DNA of 64,000 nt, taken from positions 39,501 to 103,500 of the IMG/VR virus record IMGVR_UViG_3300018080_000129; one strand, given 5' to 3'. Source of the stretch: a virus. The translations under genes and the position numbers were made by a program. A model generated the notes under the pieces. It did not search any database, had not been told where the DNA came from, and worked only from the letters and a program-made list of their open reading frames with translations. Position 1 is the stretch's first letter. Each line of letters opens with the position of its first letter. Shown piece after piece: positions 24,805-32,914 of the stretch.

Positions 24805-25396
24805 GAACCGCCACCATTGAGAGTGTATCTACCATCACAGGTGTGCGGCCTGTCTTACCCGGCTTTTGAAACTCCAAAACTACAGGCACCCTCAAGTCGG
24901 CGAACAAGCTCTTCTCGAAAACCAAATCATTGCGATGAATAATCTCGGTGAAACATCTGGTATAGAAGCGAAAAAAAACCTTGTATTTGTCATGCTGACG
25001 TTCGCTAACGACAATCCCCCTTAAGCCTTGCAAATAGCCCGACCGGACAATCACAATGTCACAGAAGTGAAGCCTCTGAAAGAATGAACCATCCACAGAA
25101 ACCTGAAATCGCTTGATTTCCTGAGATGGAACAAAATGAGGCTTATCGAAGGATTGAACGACGTTGGCTATGATAGGACTTTGCTTGAGGTCTCTGACAT
25201 GAGAAAAATAGTTCTGGCACTTCAGAAAAACACACAAGGTATGCGAGAATTCTTCTCCCGTATCCTCACCGACAACAATGAGGTCAAGGAAGTCGGAGCC
25301 GAAAATCCTTTCAGCTTCTTTTCCTATCTTCTCTTGAAGACCTGTATATTTCGTTTGCTGTAGATTGACATCTACGCAAATCCACTGTGCTGTCAT
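24674..25396 (-). CDS. NusG-like protein (NGN plus KOW)
   Basis: 240 residues. The N-terminal 110 residues fit an NGN fold (AQWICVDVNLQQTKY, TLCVFLKCQNYFSHV, SPIIANVV, VPSQEIKRFQ). Residues 112-150 fit a KOW motif (CDIVIVRSGYLQGLRGIVV). NusG-family proteins bind the RNA polymerase clamp and control elongation or antitermination; the same fold serves phage antiterminators. The C-terminal 60 residues are extremely basic (KHRDAKRWKRRTVTRKGKHS), possibly RNA binding. It overlaps the next gene's start by about 130 nt. Confidence 0.6.
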   Translation of the reverse strand: MTAQWICVDVNLQQTKYTGLQEKIGKEAERIFGSDFLDLIVVGEDTGEEFSHTLCVFLKCQNYFSHVRDLKQSPIIANVVQSFDKPHFVPSQEIKRFQVSVDGSFFQRLHFCDIVIVRSGYLQGLRGIVVSERQHDKYKVFFRFYTRCFTEIIHRNDLVFEKSLFADLRVPVVLEFQKPGKTGRTPVMVDTLSMVAVHAYIRMLEREAEDKVHRSKHRDAKRWKRRTVTRKGKHSRLRTR

Positions 25397-25402
25397 TCGG
25401 TT

Positions 25403-25864
25403 TTACCACCATCCGAAAGCGATAAGGCTTCTGAGACTTCTCAAGCAATTTTGACAGGCTTCCTTTAATCTTTTCAGGCGTTTCTTTTTCTCTGACAATT
25501 GCTTGCCGTCTGCCTGTAGTACCCAAAGCAATACTGCCAGCTTCGGATATTCACTTCCACAGCGGGATGGTTCCCGAATCACTTGCTCAAACTCTCTCCG
25601 AACGGACTCCTCCGTGTTTGCACACTGAAAATGAACGCAATTCTTTGCTGCCTTCTCGTCATTGCAGACGAATACAAACTGCCTGCTTTGTTTTCTGACC
25701 TCTTCATTGTGGCAAAAACCAATATTGCCGCTGCCCTTTACTCGATGCCTTTTGTTATGAATGCAATTCAGATAATTTTTACAGAGATACTTCGCCCTTC
25801 GCTCCCGAAGCCTTCGCTGACACAATTCTTTGAATCGCTCCAGAATTTCCTGATTATTTCGCAT
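25403..25864 (-). CDS. Cysteine-rich basic protein next to the NusG-like gene
   Basis: 153 residues with nine cysteines, including CKNYLNCIHN, GFCHN, VCND, NCVHFQC and CQNC, spaced like one or two metal sites. The phrase CGSEYPKLAVLLWVLQ is followed by a basic tail. It is separated by six bases from the NusG-like gene. A nucleic-acid-binding regulator is plausible. No family recognised. Confidence 0.55.
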   Translation of the reverse strand: MRNNQEILERFKELCQRRLRERRAKYLCKNYLNCIHNKRHRVKGSGNIGFCHNEEVRKQSRQFVFVCNDEKAAKNCVHFQCANTEESVRREFEQVIREPSRCGSEYPKLAVLLWVLQADGKQLSEKKKRLKRLKEACQNCLRSLRSLIAFGWW

Positions 25865-26516
25865 CTTGTTCCAACTTCTCTATCATCTCCTCAACGTGCC
25901 GGTTGAGGTATCGCTTTCCTCCGAGCCAGTACACAGCGACATCAATGTGAATGCCACGTTTTTTGCATTGCCCGACAGTCAAATGCCTGCCTTCTTTCAG
26001 TACGGCCTCAATATAGTCTTCAAGCTGCCTTCTGATGTAGAACCTTTTGATAAACTGTCTGATAGGTTTCCAACCGCCAAAATGCTTATGGATTTGCCAA
26101 AAAGATGGGAAAATGTCAGGTCTTTCCTTGTAATGCCTTATGTATTCCTTCTTGCTCTTGATACGCGCTTCGATACACAACCTCGCCAGATATTCCGGCG
26201 TAATACTGCGCATCCTCTTCATAACTTCGTCTGCTGGATTGCCTTCACAAAATGCTATAGCGGTAGCCCTGCCCCACGAACCAAAATGCTTTTGATAGTC
26301 ATAGACTTTTGGTTCTGTGTACTTTGCCCTAAGAACCTTGGAACTCCTGACATTGTTCTCACGAAGAAATTCAATTAGTTCCGCTTTCGTCCATGTCCTT
26401 TCGCGTTGTCGGGAGTGCTTCTTCTTGTTTTTCTTTTGTTTCCTCTTAAGGTACTCCCGTCGCTGCTCAGGAATCATGCCGAGAAGCTTCTCATAATTGA
26501 ACTTAGGCCTCGACAA
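25854..26516 (-). CDS. Protein with homing-endonuclease-associated repeats
   Basis: 220 residues. Two copies of a DNA-binding repeat are visible, each ending in HFGSWGRAT (near 82-90) and HFGGWKPIR (near 143-151). The repeat type, a tri-helix unit ending FGxW, is known from homing-endonuclease-associated and regulatory proteins. No nuclease motif accompanies it here. The N-terminus is lysine- and arginine-rich. It overlaps its neighbours on both sides, so it belongs to the regulator cluster. A site-specific DNA binder is likely. Confidence 0.6.
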   Translation of the reverse strand: MSRPKFNYEKLLGMIPEQRREYLKRKQKKNKKKHSRQRERTWTKAELIEFLRENNVRSSKVLRAKYTEPKVYDYQKHFGSWGRATAIAFCEGNPADEVMKRMRSITPEYLARLCIEARIKSKKEYIRHYKERPDIFPSFWQIHKHFGGWKPIRQFIKRFYIRRQLEDYIEAVLKEGRHLTVGQCKKRGIHIDVAVYWLGGKRYLNRHVEEMIEKLEQDAK

Positions 26517-27042
26517 GCTCCTTCTCCTTCACTTCGACATTCTCAATGGACTCCTTTGTTACTGCGCTCCGAGGATGATTCTTTTCACTTTGTTTCTTAG
26601 CCTTCTTTTTCTTGCCCTCAAAAACGTCCTTGGCATCGTCGTTCTCCATCCAATTGGGAACACCCCCCGTGATGGCGAACTCCTCTGCAAAGAGTTCATA
26701 ATCAGGCTTGCGCTTCTTGCCGTATTGCTTCGAGCCTTCGTCAAAACCGCCTTCAGGAATAGAGCACATGACGTGAAAAACAGCCAAGTTTTTCTTCTTC
26801 TGAGAGAGAGCACCCCAAAGCTTCTCAAAAACTTCCACGACATACGTCTTGTCACAGTAAACATCCCTTGGATAGCCCACGGGCACCAGCCGAATTGGTT
26901 TCTTGCTTTTCTTTTTCTTGGTAACGACACAGCCCAATCGGTTCAAATCAAAGCCTGGGAAAATATTCGGGTAAGCCTCAAGAATAGCCTCCATAATGTC
27001 CACAATCTCTGGAGAAACGGTGTAATCCACAAACCTTGCCAT
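26503..27042 (-). CDS. Degenerate metallopeptidase-like protein
   Basis: 179 residues. The layout (early strands, then LAVFHVMCSIPEGGFDE, then PDYELFAEEFAITGGVPNW) resembles phage metallopeptidase-like proteins whose HExxH helix is followed by a conserved glutamate and a G-W ending. Here the helix reads FHVMC, so the usual zinc ligands and base are absent and catalysis is unlikely. The C-terminus is lysine-rich and probably disordered. A regulatory or binding role is inferred. It is coupled to the upstream and downstream genes. Confidence 0.45.
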   Translation of the reverse strand: MARFVDYTVSPEIVDIMEAILEAYPNIFPGFDLNRLGCVVTKKKKSKKPIRLVPVGYPRDVYCDKTYVVEVFEKLWGALSQKKKNLAVFHVMCSIPEGGFDEGSKQYGKKRKPDYELFAEEFAITGGVPNWMENDDAKDVFEGKKKKAKKQSEKNHPRSAVTKESIENVEVKEKELVEA

Positions 27043-27044
27043 TG

Positions 27045-27413
27045 CTATCTCCTTTTCAATTCGCTCCTTCTCTGAGCTTCCTTGACCATCCCGTCAAAAT
27101 CTTCTTCCTTCCTATTATCCTTGAGCTTCTCCGCATAGGGAAGCTCAACAGTTATCCCCTCTTCAGGCAACATTCTGATTTGGAAGTTTGCCAGCATGGT
27201 ATGGAAAGCAATAGCTGCATCAAGCCACACTTTCACAAGCTTGTTTTCGCCACTGTCCTGATTCCAGAGCCGCCGTATCGCATCCTTGATTCGAACGCTC
27301 CACTCGCCTATGTTCTCCGTCGTGACTTCGACTGGCACTTCCAGTATCTCGTCATACTCCTCGCCCACGTGCTTGTCTCTTGTCATGTCGTTCATAATGA
27401 GAAGCGATTTCAT
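27045..27413 (-). CDS. Small unknown protein, first gene of a regulator operon
   Basis: 122 residues beginning MKSLLIMNDMTRDKHVGEEYDE, with a helical centre (VKVWLDAAIAFHTMLANFQIRM) and a basic C-terminus. It starts at ATG 27413 after AAGGAGGG and about 35 nt downstream of a sigma70-like promoter. No motif beyond that. It opens the operon with the peptidase-like and NusG-like genes. Confidence 0.6.
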   Translation of the reverse strand: MKSLLIMNDMTRDKHVGEEYDEILEVPVEVTTENIGEWSVRIKDAIRRLWNQDSGENKLVKVWLDAAIAFHTMLANFQIRMLPEEGITVELPYAEKLKDNRKEEDFDGMVKEAQRRSELKRR

Positions 27414-27447
27414 AGTACCCTCCTTGTAGGTATATGCTTTTCAACCT

Positions 27448-27476
27448 ATTATATCACGCAGACAAGCTTTTTTCAA
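27448..27476 (-). promoter_or_regulatory. Sigma70-like promoter for the regulator operon
   Basis: Minus strand TTGAAA (27471-27476), 17-nt spacer, TATAAT (27448-27453). Start codon of the first gene lies about 35 nt downstream, consistent with a short leader. Confidence 0.75.
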
Positions 27477-27667
27477 GCTTTTTTGGATTTTTTTGAGGAG
27501 TGTTCTTTTCGCCACCGCTTCAGGAGCCGAGGCTTATAGGCTCCAGCAGCAATGACATCCTGCGGCCTGAAAACGGCATGACATCGAACACAACGCCACA
27601 AACCATGAAACAAAGGCACAGCGAAATGATTGCATTTCTTAGGCTGGAACTGCGGTATTGTCTTCAA
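27473..27667 (-). CDS. Small zinc-ribbon protein with TTG start
   Basis: 64 residues. Cysteines in CNHFA and WRCVRCHAVF make a small zinc ribbon, then a basic tail (RWRKEHSSKKSKK). The only plausible start is TTG 27667, inside the end of the upstream gene, with GGGGGAGAC about 9 nt before it; no ATG or GTG is in frame earlier. Overlap with the upstream gene is 29 bases. A nucleic-acid binder is likely. The stop is close to the promoter at 27448. Confidence 0.5.
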   Translation of the reverse strand: MKTIPQFQPKKCNHFAVPLFHGLWRCVRCHAVFRPQDVIAAGAYKPRLLKRWRKEHSSKKSKKA

Positions 27668-28856
27668 TTTTGATATGTCTCCCCCAGGGATACGGAAATT
27701 CGTGACGACTCAATTCAGTCGTCAAAACCCACAGGATAGGAATACGATACTTTGTCTCGATTTTCGGCGCATAGAAGTCCGTGAAGTAAATCAGGGCATC
27801 ATAGTGGCCCTCTACTTCTTTCAGGACAGGCTCCAAATCGGTGCCGCCACGCCCTGTCACTTCACCCGTAAACTTGCCCTTGAACTTGTAGACCTTGTGA
27901 ATGGCACAATCGCACTCGTAAATCGTTACAAATGCGCCGTTCTTGTGAATCCAACGAATCTCATTGAAGAAAAGAACAAGCTGAGAATCGCTGATGCTGC
28001 CAGAAGTATCCACCCCAACCGCCAGATTCAGAACATCCTCCTTTCGAGTACCCGGTCTCGTCCCGAACCGCTTGCTCTGCCGCTTCATAGTGTAATCCAG
28101 ATTGCTTTCCGTGGCCGTGGCACAGAACATCCGAAGCACCTTCTGCCACGGAACAATTTGTTTGCGCCTCCTGAGAATGTCGTCAATCTGTTCGATGACT
28201 TCTGCGGGAATGTTGCCATATTCCTTGTTGCAAAGCTCCTTGGCCTGCCTCACAATATCCTTCACGAGTTCCTTCAGAATCGGGTCTTTCGCGGCCTCTT
28301 CCCAAATACTGTGCGACTTCATGGCGTCAGAGAACAAACCGCCCAAACCAAAAGCACCCTTGCTGCAATCGTCCTGAAACTGTTTGTTGTCTCTCAAATG
28401 AGAGTAATACCAGTACGCGGATTCGTGCTTCGGAAAGCCATAACGCTGCGGTAGACACGGGCCAGAGTCTTTCATTGACGGCAGATTTTCCTCGCGAATG
28501 CAGGAATTGACCACCAAATCGACCGCAACCGAACCACGAAGATGGTCACTGAAATGTAAGGCCAGATGGTCAAACACGAGATGCAAGACTTCATGCTCCA
28601 ATAGGCCCAAGCTCCAATTCCAAGCCTGCTCCTTGCTGTTGGCTTCCTTGAACATCTTCTGGACATAATCCTCATTCACGAAAAGCTTGACCAGAAGCTC
28701 ATCCCGATTCTTACCTACAGCCATTGTCGGAATCTTCGGGTTCTCGCCTTTGATATAGACCTTGCTAAGTTGCGAGAGAATATGGCCGTAGAAAATCTTG
28801 TGCCGAATCAAATCGACAATGGCATTGACAATAACTTTCTTCACTTCGATTGACAT
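27639..28856 (-). CDS. vWA-like protein with peptidase-like motif (DUF2201 type)
   Basis: 405 residues. A helix with HEVLH at 88-92 and a following FDHLALH gives a metallopeptidase-like zinc site. A vWA-type MIDAS DTSGS lies at 283-287 with a later TGRGGTD and FTDF. This pair of domains is the DUF2201-type architecture usually found next to MoxR-type AAA ATPases, which are not present here. Such proteins act as chaperone-like or RNA/protein maturation factors. Together with the TROVE protein it is the second vWA protein of the window. Confidence 0.65.
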   Translation of the reverse strand: MSIEVKKVIVNAIVDLIRHKIFYGHILSQLSKVYIKGENPKIPTMAVGKNRDELLVKLFVNEDYVQKMFKEANSKEQAWNWSLGLLEHEVLHLVFDHLALHFSDHLRGSVAVDLVVNSCIREENLPSMKDSGPCLPQRYGFPKHESAYWYYSHLRDNKQFQDDCSKGAFGLGGLFSDAMKSHSIWEEAAKDPILKELVKDIVRQAKELCNKEYGNIPAEVIEQIDDILRRRKQIVPWQKVLRMFCATATESNLDYTMKRQSKRFGTRPGTRKEDVLNLAVGVDTSGSISDSQLVLFFNEIRWIHKNGAFVTIYECDCAIHKVYKFKGKFTGEVTGRGGTDLEPVLKEVEGHYDALIYFTDFYAPKIETKYRIPILWVLTTELSRHEFPYPWGRHIKIEDNTAVPA

Positions 28857-29257
28857 CTTGTTTCTCCTAAAGGCAGAATAATGGAACCTCCGCGTTCTTC
28901 CTTAGGCTCCGGCAGCAGTAAAGAGTTCGGTTCCTCACAACGAGCCTTTGCCACTTTGATAACTCTCTCATCCTTGCAACCCATGAGAATCTTGCCCAAA
29001 TCCTCAATAGGTGCCTTCTCAGCCACCACCAGATGATGGCCGGTACGAGCACTCTCTGGTAAAAAATCCTTGTAGTGCTCTGGCGGCAGATGATAATCTT
29101 GTATCATGTCCCAAAAGTCAGCGGCTTCACGAGCCTCTTCTGGAGAAAACTCCTGTCCTCTTACTTCCTTCCAAGCACCCGCGCCTGTAAGATTCTGCAA
29201 TCTCTTTTTGACCTCTTCCTCGATTTGCTGTTGCCGAGAAGGTTGAGACTGGCTCAT
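28841..29257 (-). CDS. Hypothetical protein
   Basis: 138 residues. An N-terminal helical charged part (RQQQIEEEVKKRLQNLTG) and an EEAREAADFWDMIQDY segment. The C-terminus has a CKDERVIKVAKARCEEP stretch with two cysteines and a proline-rich tail. Overlaps the upstream gene's end by 17 bases and the vWA gene's start by ATGA-like coupling. Not recognised. Confidence 0.55.
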   Translation of the reverse strand: MSQSQPSRQQQIEEEVKKRLQNLTGAGAWKEVRGQEFSPEEAREAADFWDMIQDYHLPPEHYKDFLPESARTGHHLVVAEKAPIEDLGKILMGCKDERVIKVAKARCEEPNSLLLPEPKEERGGSIILPLGETRCQSK

Positions 29258-29730
29258 GCTTTCTCCTTGAAAAACATCCGGCTCATAATCCGATTCTCGC
29301 CAAACCTGTCCTCAACGAGATATTTGTCATTGAAATGGGGCTGGCCCAAGTATTCACAGTCCACGTCAAAATACTCTTCAAGACCTTGGTTACAAACACA
29401 GATAAGTGCTCTCTGAAGGTTGTTGCGTCCGCGTTTCACAGGCACATGCAGCGACTCGAATGTCTTGCCTTTCTCCTTGCAGAGCCATTCGTATGCCTTA
29501 TCTTTGGCCTTCCATCTGAGTTTGCAAAAGACGCGCTTCCGCACCTTCCATCTCTTACCCCAAAGAGATAAAATGAAAGCTACATATTTTCCATTGCTGC
29601 ATTTCTCAGTTGTGTAGCAGTAATGTTTCTTGCCACTATAGGAGTGCCAGTAACGCCACGCTGGAAGAAAGCCAACATCACAAAAGCCTTCCCGAACTGC
29701 CTGATTCGTTGTATTAAATGCGTCTTTCAT
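29254..29730 (-). CDS. Hypothetical basic protein with cysteines
   Basis: 158 residues, tryptophan- and tyrosine-rich in its first half (PAWRYWHSYSGKKHYCYTTEKC). Eight or so cysteines are spread through it without a clear zinc motif. It ends the operon headed somewhere above and lies 40 nt after the terminator at 29774. No family recognised. Possibly a small nuclease-like or adaptor protein; no motif supports either. Confidence 0.5.
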   Translation of the reverse strand: MKDAFNTTNQAVREGFCDVGFLPAWRYWHSYSGKKHYCYTTEKCSNGKYVAFILSLWGKRWKVRKRVFCKLRWKAKDKAYEWLCKEKGKTFESLHVPVKRGRNNLQRALICVCNQGLEEYFDVDCEYLGQPHFNDKYLVEDRFGENRIMSRMFFKEKA

Positions 29731-29773
29731 ACCCCTTTATACGTCATCCGCGAAGATTTTCAGCGGAAAAAAT

Positions 29774-29802
29774 AAAAAAAAGCCGTCTCGAAGGACGGCT
29801 TT
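29774..29802 (-). terminator. Rho-independent terminator after the receiver gene
   Basis: Minus strand hairpin AAAGCCGTC-CTTCGA-GACGGCTTT with a run of T after it (TTTTTTTATTTTTT). Strong, and it closes the two-component operon. Confidence 0.9.
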
Positions 29803-29823
29803 AATTTCTTGAAATATAGATAC

Positions 29824-30363
29824 TTACAGCATAGAACTATCCTGAGGGATGATTTCCTTGTTGCTCTCTATCCTCGGTAATCCAAGCGCATCGGCAAATT
29901 CTTCAACCGGAGTCTGCCCCTTGATGAAAACCTCCGCTCCAGGGATTCTTCGCGGAAGTTCCCGCGCCTTATTGATGTGACCTGTCGAAACGATGAATGG
30001 AACCTCCCGACAGTTTGTTCTTATCCAGTCAATCAAGTTCTCGCCACTCTCCCCGTTCTCCAAGCTCAAGTCTATGATAATGACACGAATGTCATCTTTG
30101 CCGCGCCTTTCAATTTCCTTCTTGGCCTCTTCGATAGTGTCAACCGCAACGACAGGAATGTCGGCATGTCTCGATTTCAGCAGATACTCCAATATTGTGA
30201 CCTGCTTTGGTTCGTCATCAACAAACAGTATGATACCTTTTCGTTTTAGTATCTTGTACCGCCTTGACTTTCTGAAGTAATTTTGAAGCTGCCGATTGGC
30301 CTCGACCATCATCTCTCCAGCCCTAAAAAGATTTGTATCTTCCGCTTTCATTTTCGGATTCAT
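29824..30363 (-). CDS. Receiver-domain protein
   Basis: 179 residues from ATG 30363, directly after AAAAGGAG; an upstream start at 30405 would remove that site. A receiver domain spans about 43-165: acidic pocket VDDE at 49-51, phospho-acceptor D98 (VIIIDLSLENGESG), and a conserved Thr-type switch TGH, and Lys in FIKGQ. No output domain is attached. It lies in the same transcript direction as the hybrid kinase and the other receiver, making a phage phosphorelay likely. The N-terminal 40 residues are basic and helical. Confidence 0.75.
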   Translation of the reverse strand: MNPKMKAEDTNLFRAGEMMVEANRQLQNYFRKSRRYKILKRKGIILFVDDEPKQVTILEYLLKSRHADIPVVAVDTIEEAKKEIERRGKDDIRVIIIDLSLENGESGENLIDWIRTNCREVPFIVSTGHINKARELPRRIPGAEVFIKGQTPVEEFADALGLPRIESNKEIIPQDSSML

Positions 30364-30367
30364 TTTC

Positions 30368-30736
30368 TCACTCCTTTTCAGGAAGACGTGCATATTTACA
30401 TGCAAGAATCGTCTTATCCATTTCCCTCATTATCCTCTGAGCGTCCTCAAAGACCTTCTGAGCCTCCACACTGGTCTTCGTCATCTCTTCAATCACTTCT
30501 CCGTTATCGCGAAAGAGAGCAATAAACTGCTCGTGTCTCTCTTCCAGCAGTTTTCCGTAAGATGCGCTCTGTGTCCTCAACTCCGTTGTGAATTTCTCCA
30601 CAAGCTTGTCATACTTTCTCGACGAATGAATGTAAAGGGCTACCAGCAATACAAAGAGTATGCCGCAAACACCATACATTCCATAAACTTCGAGAAGTTT
30701 TGAAACAGGAATCACGGCCTCTGTTATGTCAGGCAT
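30368..30736 (-). CDS. Single-pass membrane protein with coiled coil
   Basis: 122 residues. One transmembrane segment near 17-37 (GMYGVCGILFVLLVALYIHS) is followed by a long charged coiled coil (YDKLVEKFTTELRTQSASYGKLLEERHEQ) and a C-terminal helix. It sits between two receiver genes. It may tether the signalling proteins or serve as a lysis spanin-like element; the context favours the former. No lipobox. Confidence 0.55.
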   Translation of the reverse strand: MPDITEAVIPVSKLLEVYGMYGVCGILFVLLVALYIHSSRKYDKLVEKFTTELRTQSASYGKLLEERHEQFIALFRDNGEVIEEMTKTSVEAQKVFEDAQRIMREMDKTILACKYARLPEKE

Positions 30737-30737
30737 T

Positions 30738-31097
30738 TTATTTTCCTTTCTCGCTCAACAGTTGCTTAATTCTCTCAATGAGGTCAAAGAGGTCAAAAGG
30801 TTTCACAATCCTTTCTTCGTGTCGAATATCTTCCGGCACTGTATCGACTGCCGTAAGAAAAATCTTAACAGGAACCGAAGGCAACCTGTCCAATTCCCTT
30901 GCAAAATCATTTCCCAACATCTTCGGCATGAGCAAATCAATGAGAGCCAAATCAAATGGCTCTTTCTGATGCTCTGTAAGAGCTTTATATCCATCATCCG
31001 TGTCAAAAACATCGTAGCCTTTGAGCCTCAACGCTCTGGCTACAATTGCACGATACTTATCTTCGTCGTCAACAAATACGATGCGTGGCTGTTTCAT
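30738..31097 (-). CDS. Receiver-domain protein, paralogue of the kinase receiver
   Basis: 119 residues, a receiver domain alone: VDDE at 9-12, phospho-acceptor D54 in ALIDLLMPKM, switch Thr near 82 (FLTAVD), Lys near 98 (IVKPFDLFDL). It is closely similar to the receiver at the end of the hybrid kinase (shared PFDL, DLxMPKM and KPFDLFDL phrases), so it probably arose by duplication. It overlaps the kinase stop by ATGA. Like the others it has no output domain, so a phospho-sink or adaptor role is possible. Confidence 0.8.
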   Translation of the reverse strand: MKQPRIVFVDDEDKYRAIVARALRLKGYDVFDTDDGYKALTEHQKEPFDLALIDLLMPKMLGNDFARELDRLPSVPVKIFLTAVDTVPEDIRHEERIVKPFDLFDLIERIKQLLSEKGK

Positions 31098-32800
31098 TGC
31101 TGTTTCTGCTTGAGAAGAGATACAATTTTCTCGAACAAATCAAAGAGGTCAAATGGCTTATACATCTTTTCATCACAAGGAAGACCAATCAATTCTTTGC
31201 TTTCCAAGGCTCCCGTGATGACTATTTTTGCGGGAGGATTTGGCAAATTGTTCAGCCTCTTTATGACTTCTTGCCCTGACATTTTGGGCATTGCCAAATC
31301 GACTATTACCAAATCAAACGGCCTCTTGCCGTGCTCTACCAAAGCCTTTTGACCATCATCCGTGACGAAAACATCAAAACCCTTCTGCTCCAACACCATA
31401 GCAATGAGATGCCGAACATCCTCTTCATCATCAGCAATGAGTATCCGCTGCCCATGCCCTTTGAACCTCGCATCATTCAAAAGCCTCTCTCTAAAAACAG
31501 CCTCGGACATCTCAGTTTTCGGAAGCCATATCGTGAAGGATGTTCCTTTGCCCACTTCGCTTACTACTTCTATTTGCCCGTCGTGATGCTTTGTCACAAT
31601 CGTATGAATGACCGCCAGACCCAAGCCTGCTCCGCTTACCTTCGCCTGTTCCTTGTTTCGGGCATAAACTCCTTTTGTCGAGAAAAAGGGTGTGAAAAGA
31701 TGCGGAATATCTTCCTTGGGAATTCCACAACCTGTATCCGTAATTCTGATAAATGCCTTGTCCTCTGTCTCGCCTGTCTCAATAGTAACAAGCTTCTCTT
31801 CTGAATTTATCATAGCATGTTTGGCATTGATAATCAAGTTCACTATCACATGAGAAATCTTCGACGTATTCGCCTTCGCACATGCTTGCTTCATCCGGTA
31901 ATCGACATTGATGTGATTCAGAGAAAGTTCCTTCTTCATCATGTTCATCACTTCAAGCACAAGGTCTGAAAGCATGACTGCCCGCAAGTCATTCTTCGCT
32001 TCACTCGTGAACGTCAGCAAATCCTTCGTGATATTCGCTCCCCTCTCGATAGCCTTCTGAACAATTCTCAATTGCTCTGCAACCTGTGCATCCACTAAAC
32101 CCGGTGTTGCCAGAATGATGTCAATATGACCTTTCGTAATAGCATTGATATTGTTGAACTCGTGAGCTACACCGGCAGAAAGAATGCCCACAGCCGCAAG
32201 CCGCTCGTTTCTTATCATTGTCTCTTCTGCTTCTTTCCTCTGTGTAATGTCTACCATCGTTTCTATCAAGGAAGTCCTGCCTTCTTCGAGTTCGACTCTC
32301 ACTGCGCTTTTCAAGAGACAGACAACGCTGCCGTCAGCCCGAACAATTTGCTGCTCGAAGGCTTCCATCTCTCCATGATTGCCATTTTGATAGTAAGGAC
32401 AAGAATCCTCACTTTTGCAGAATTCACTGCATTGAGAGTGCAACAGTTCGTCTTCCGACACTCCCAACATCTTGCAGGCTGCCGGATTTGCAAAAAGAAC
32501 CGTTTTGTTCCTATCGTCAATAATCATAATGCCCGCCGACAAAGAGTCAAGCGTAAGATGGATTCTCCTATCCTTACTGGAAATCAGATTCTTTATGAAA
32601 CGGGAAAGAATCAAAGTATCGGAATCCCTTTTGGCAGAGACAGAACGTATTCTTGTGAAAAGCCAGAAACTGATGGCACTCCAGAAAACAAAACAAAGCA
32701 ACGCATAGGAAGGATGACAGGTATGAATAGCCAAACCTCCCAAGAAGAGCGTAAACAGTGCAAAATAAGCGAGATAAAGTCGTTTCATAATACATACCAT
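31094..32800 (-). CDS. Hybrid sensor histidine kinase
   Basis: About 568 residues. Two transmembrane segments near 8-26 and 33-50 with a short loop, then a PAS domain (about 82-190, cysteine-rich CSEFCKSEDSC). HisKA has catalytic His about 213 (GVAHEFNN), the ATPase has N-box NLIINAKHAM and G-boxes DTGCGIP and GAGLGLA, and a C-terminal receiver has acceptor Asp about 500 (VIVDLAMPKMSG). This is a complete hybrid kinase. The CxxC-like PAS cysteines could sense a metal or redox. Phage-borne kinases of this completeness are rare. Start is ambiguous (ATG 32788, 32800 or TTG 32806); GGGAAG lies upstream. Confidence 0.85.
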   Translation of the reverse strand: MVCIMKRLYLAYFALFTLFLGGLAIHTCHPSYALLCFVFWSAISFWLFTRIRSVSAKRDSDTLILSRFIKNLISSKDRRIHLTLDSLSAGIMIIDDRNKTVLFANPAACKMLGVSEDELLHSQCSEFCKSEDSCPYYQNGNHGEMEAFEQQIVRADGSVVCLLKSAVRVELEEGRTSLIETMVDITQRKEAEETMIRNERLAAVGILSAGVAHEFNNINAITKGHIDIILATPGLVDAQVAEQLRIVQKAIERGANITKDLLTFTSEAKNDLRAVMLSDLVLEVMNMMKKELSLNHINVDYRMKQACAKANTSKISHVIVNLIINAKHAMINSEEKLVTIETGETEDKAFIRITDTGCGIPKEDIPHLFTPFFSTKGVYARNKEQAKVSGAGLGLAVIHTIVTKHHDGQIEVVSEVGKGTSFTIWLPKTEMSEAVFRERLLNDARFKGHGQRILIADDEEDVRHLIAMVLEQKGFDVFVTDDGQKALVEHGKRPFDLVIVDLAMPKMSGQEVIKRLNNLPNPPAKIVITGALESKELIGLPCDEKMYKPFDLFDLFEKIVSLLKQKQQ

Positions 32801-32820
32801 TGTCAATATATCTTCCCACT

Positions 32821-32849
32821 TTATAAGGGAATTATCAAGAAAATGTAAA
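32821..32849 (-). promoter_or_regulatory. Promoter-like element for the signalling operon
   Basis: Minus strand TTTACA (32844-32849), 17-nt spacer TTTTCTTGATAATTCCC, TTATAA (32821-32826), 20 nt or so before the kinase start. It would transcribe the kinase, receiver, membrane protein and second receiver to the terminator at 29774. Confidence 0.5.
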
Positions 32850-32853
32850 TGTA

Positions 32854-32886
32854 AAGGCCCTCTCCAGCATAGCCAGAAAGGGCCTT
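32854..32886 (-). terminator. Terminator-like hairpin after the zinc-ribbon gene
   Basis: Minus strand AAGGCCCT...AGGGCCTT (8 pairs) with a long inner stretch containing CTGGCTATGC, then TTTACATTT. The T-run is weak, so it may be partial. Confidence 0.6.
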
Positions 32887-32914
32887 AACTTGTTGAACGA
32901 AAATGATTTGGTTC

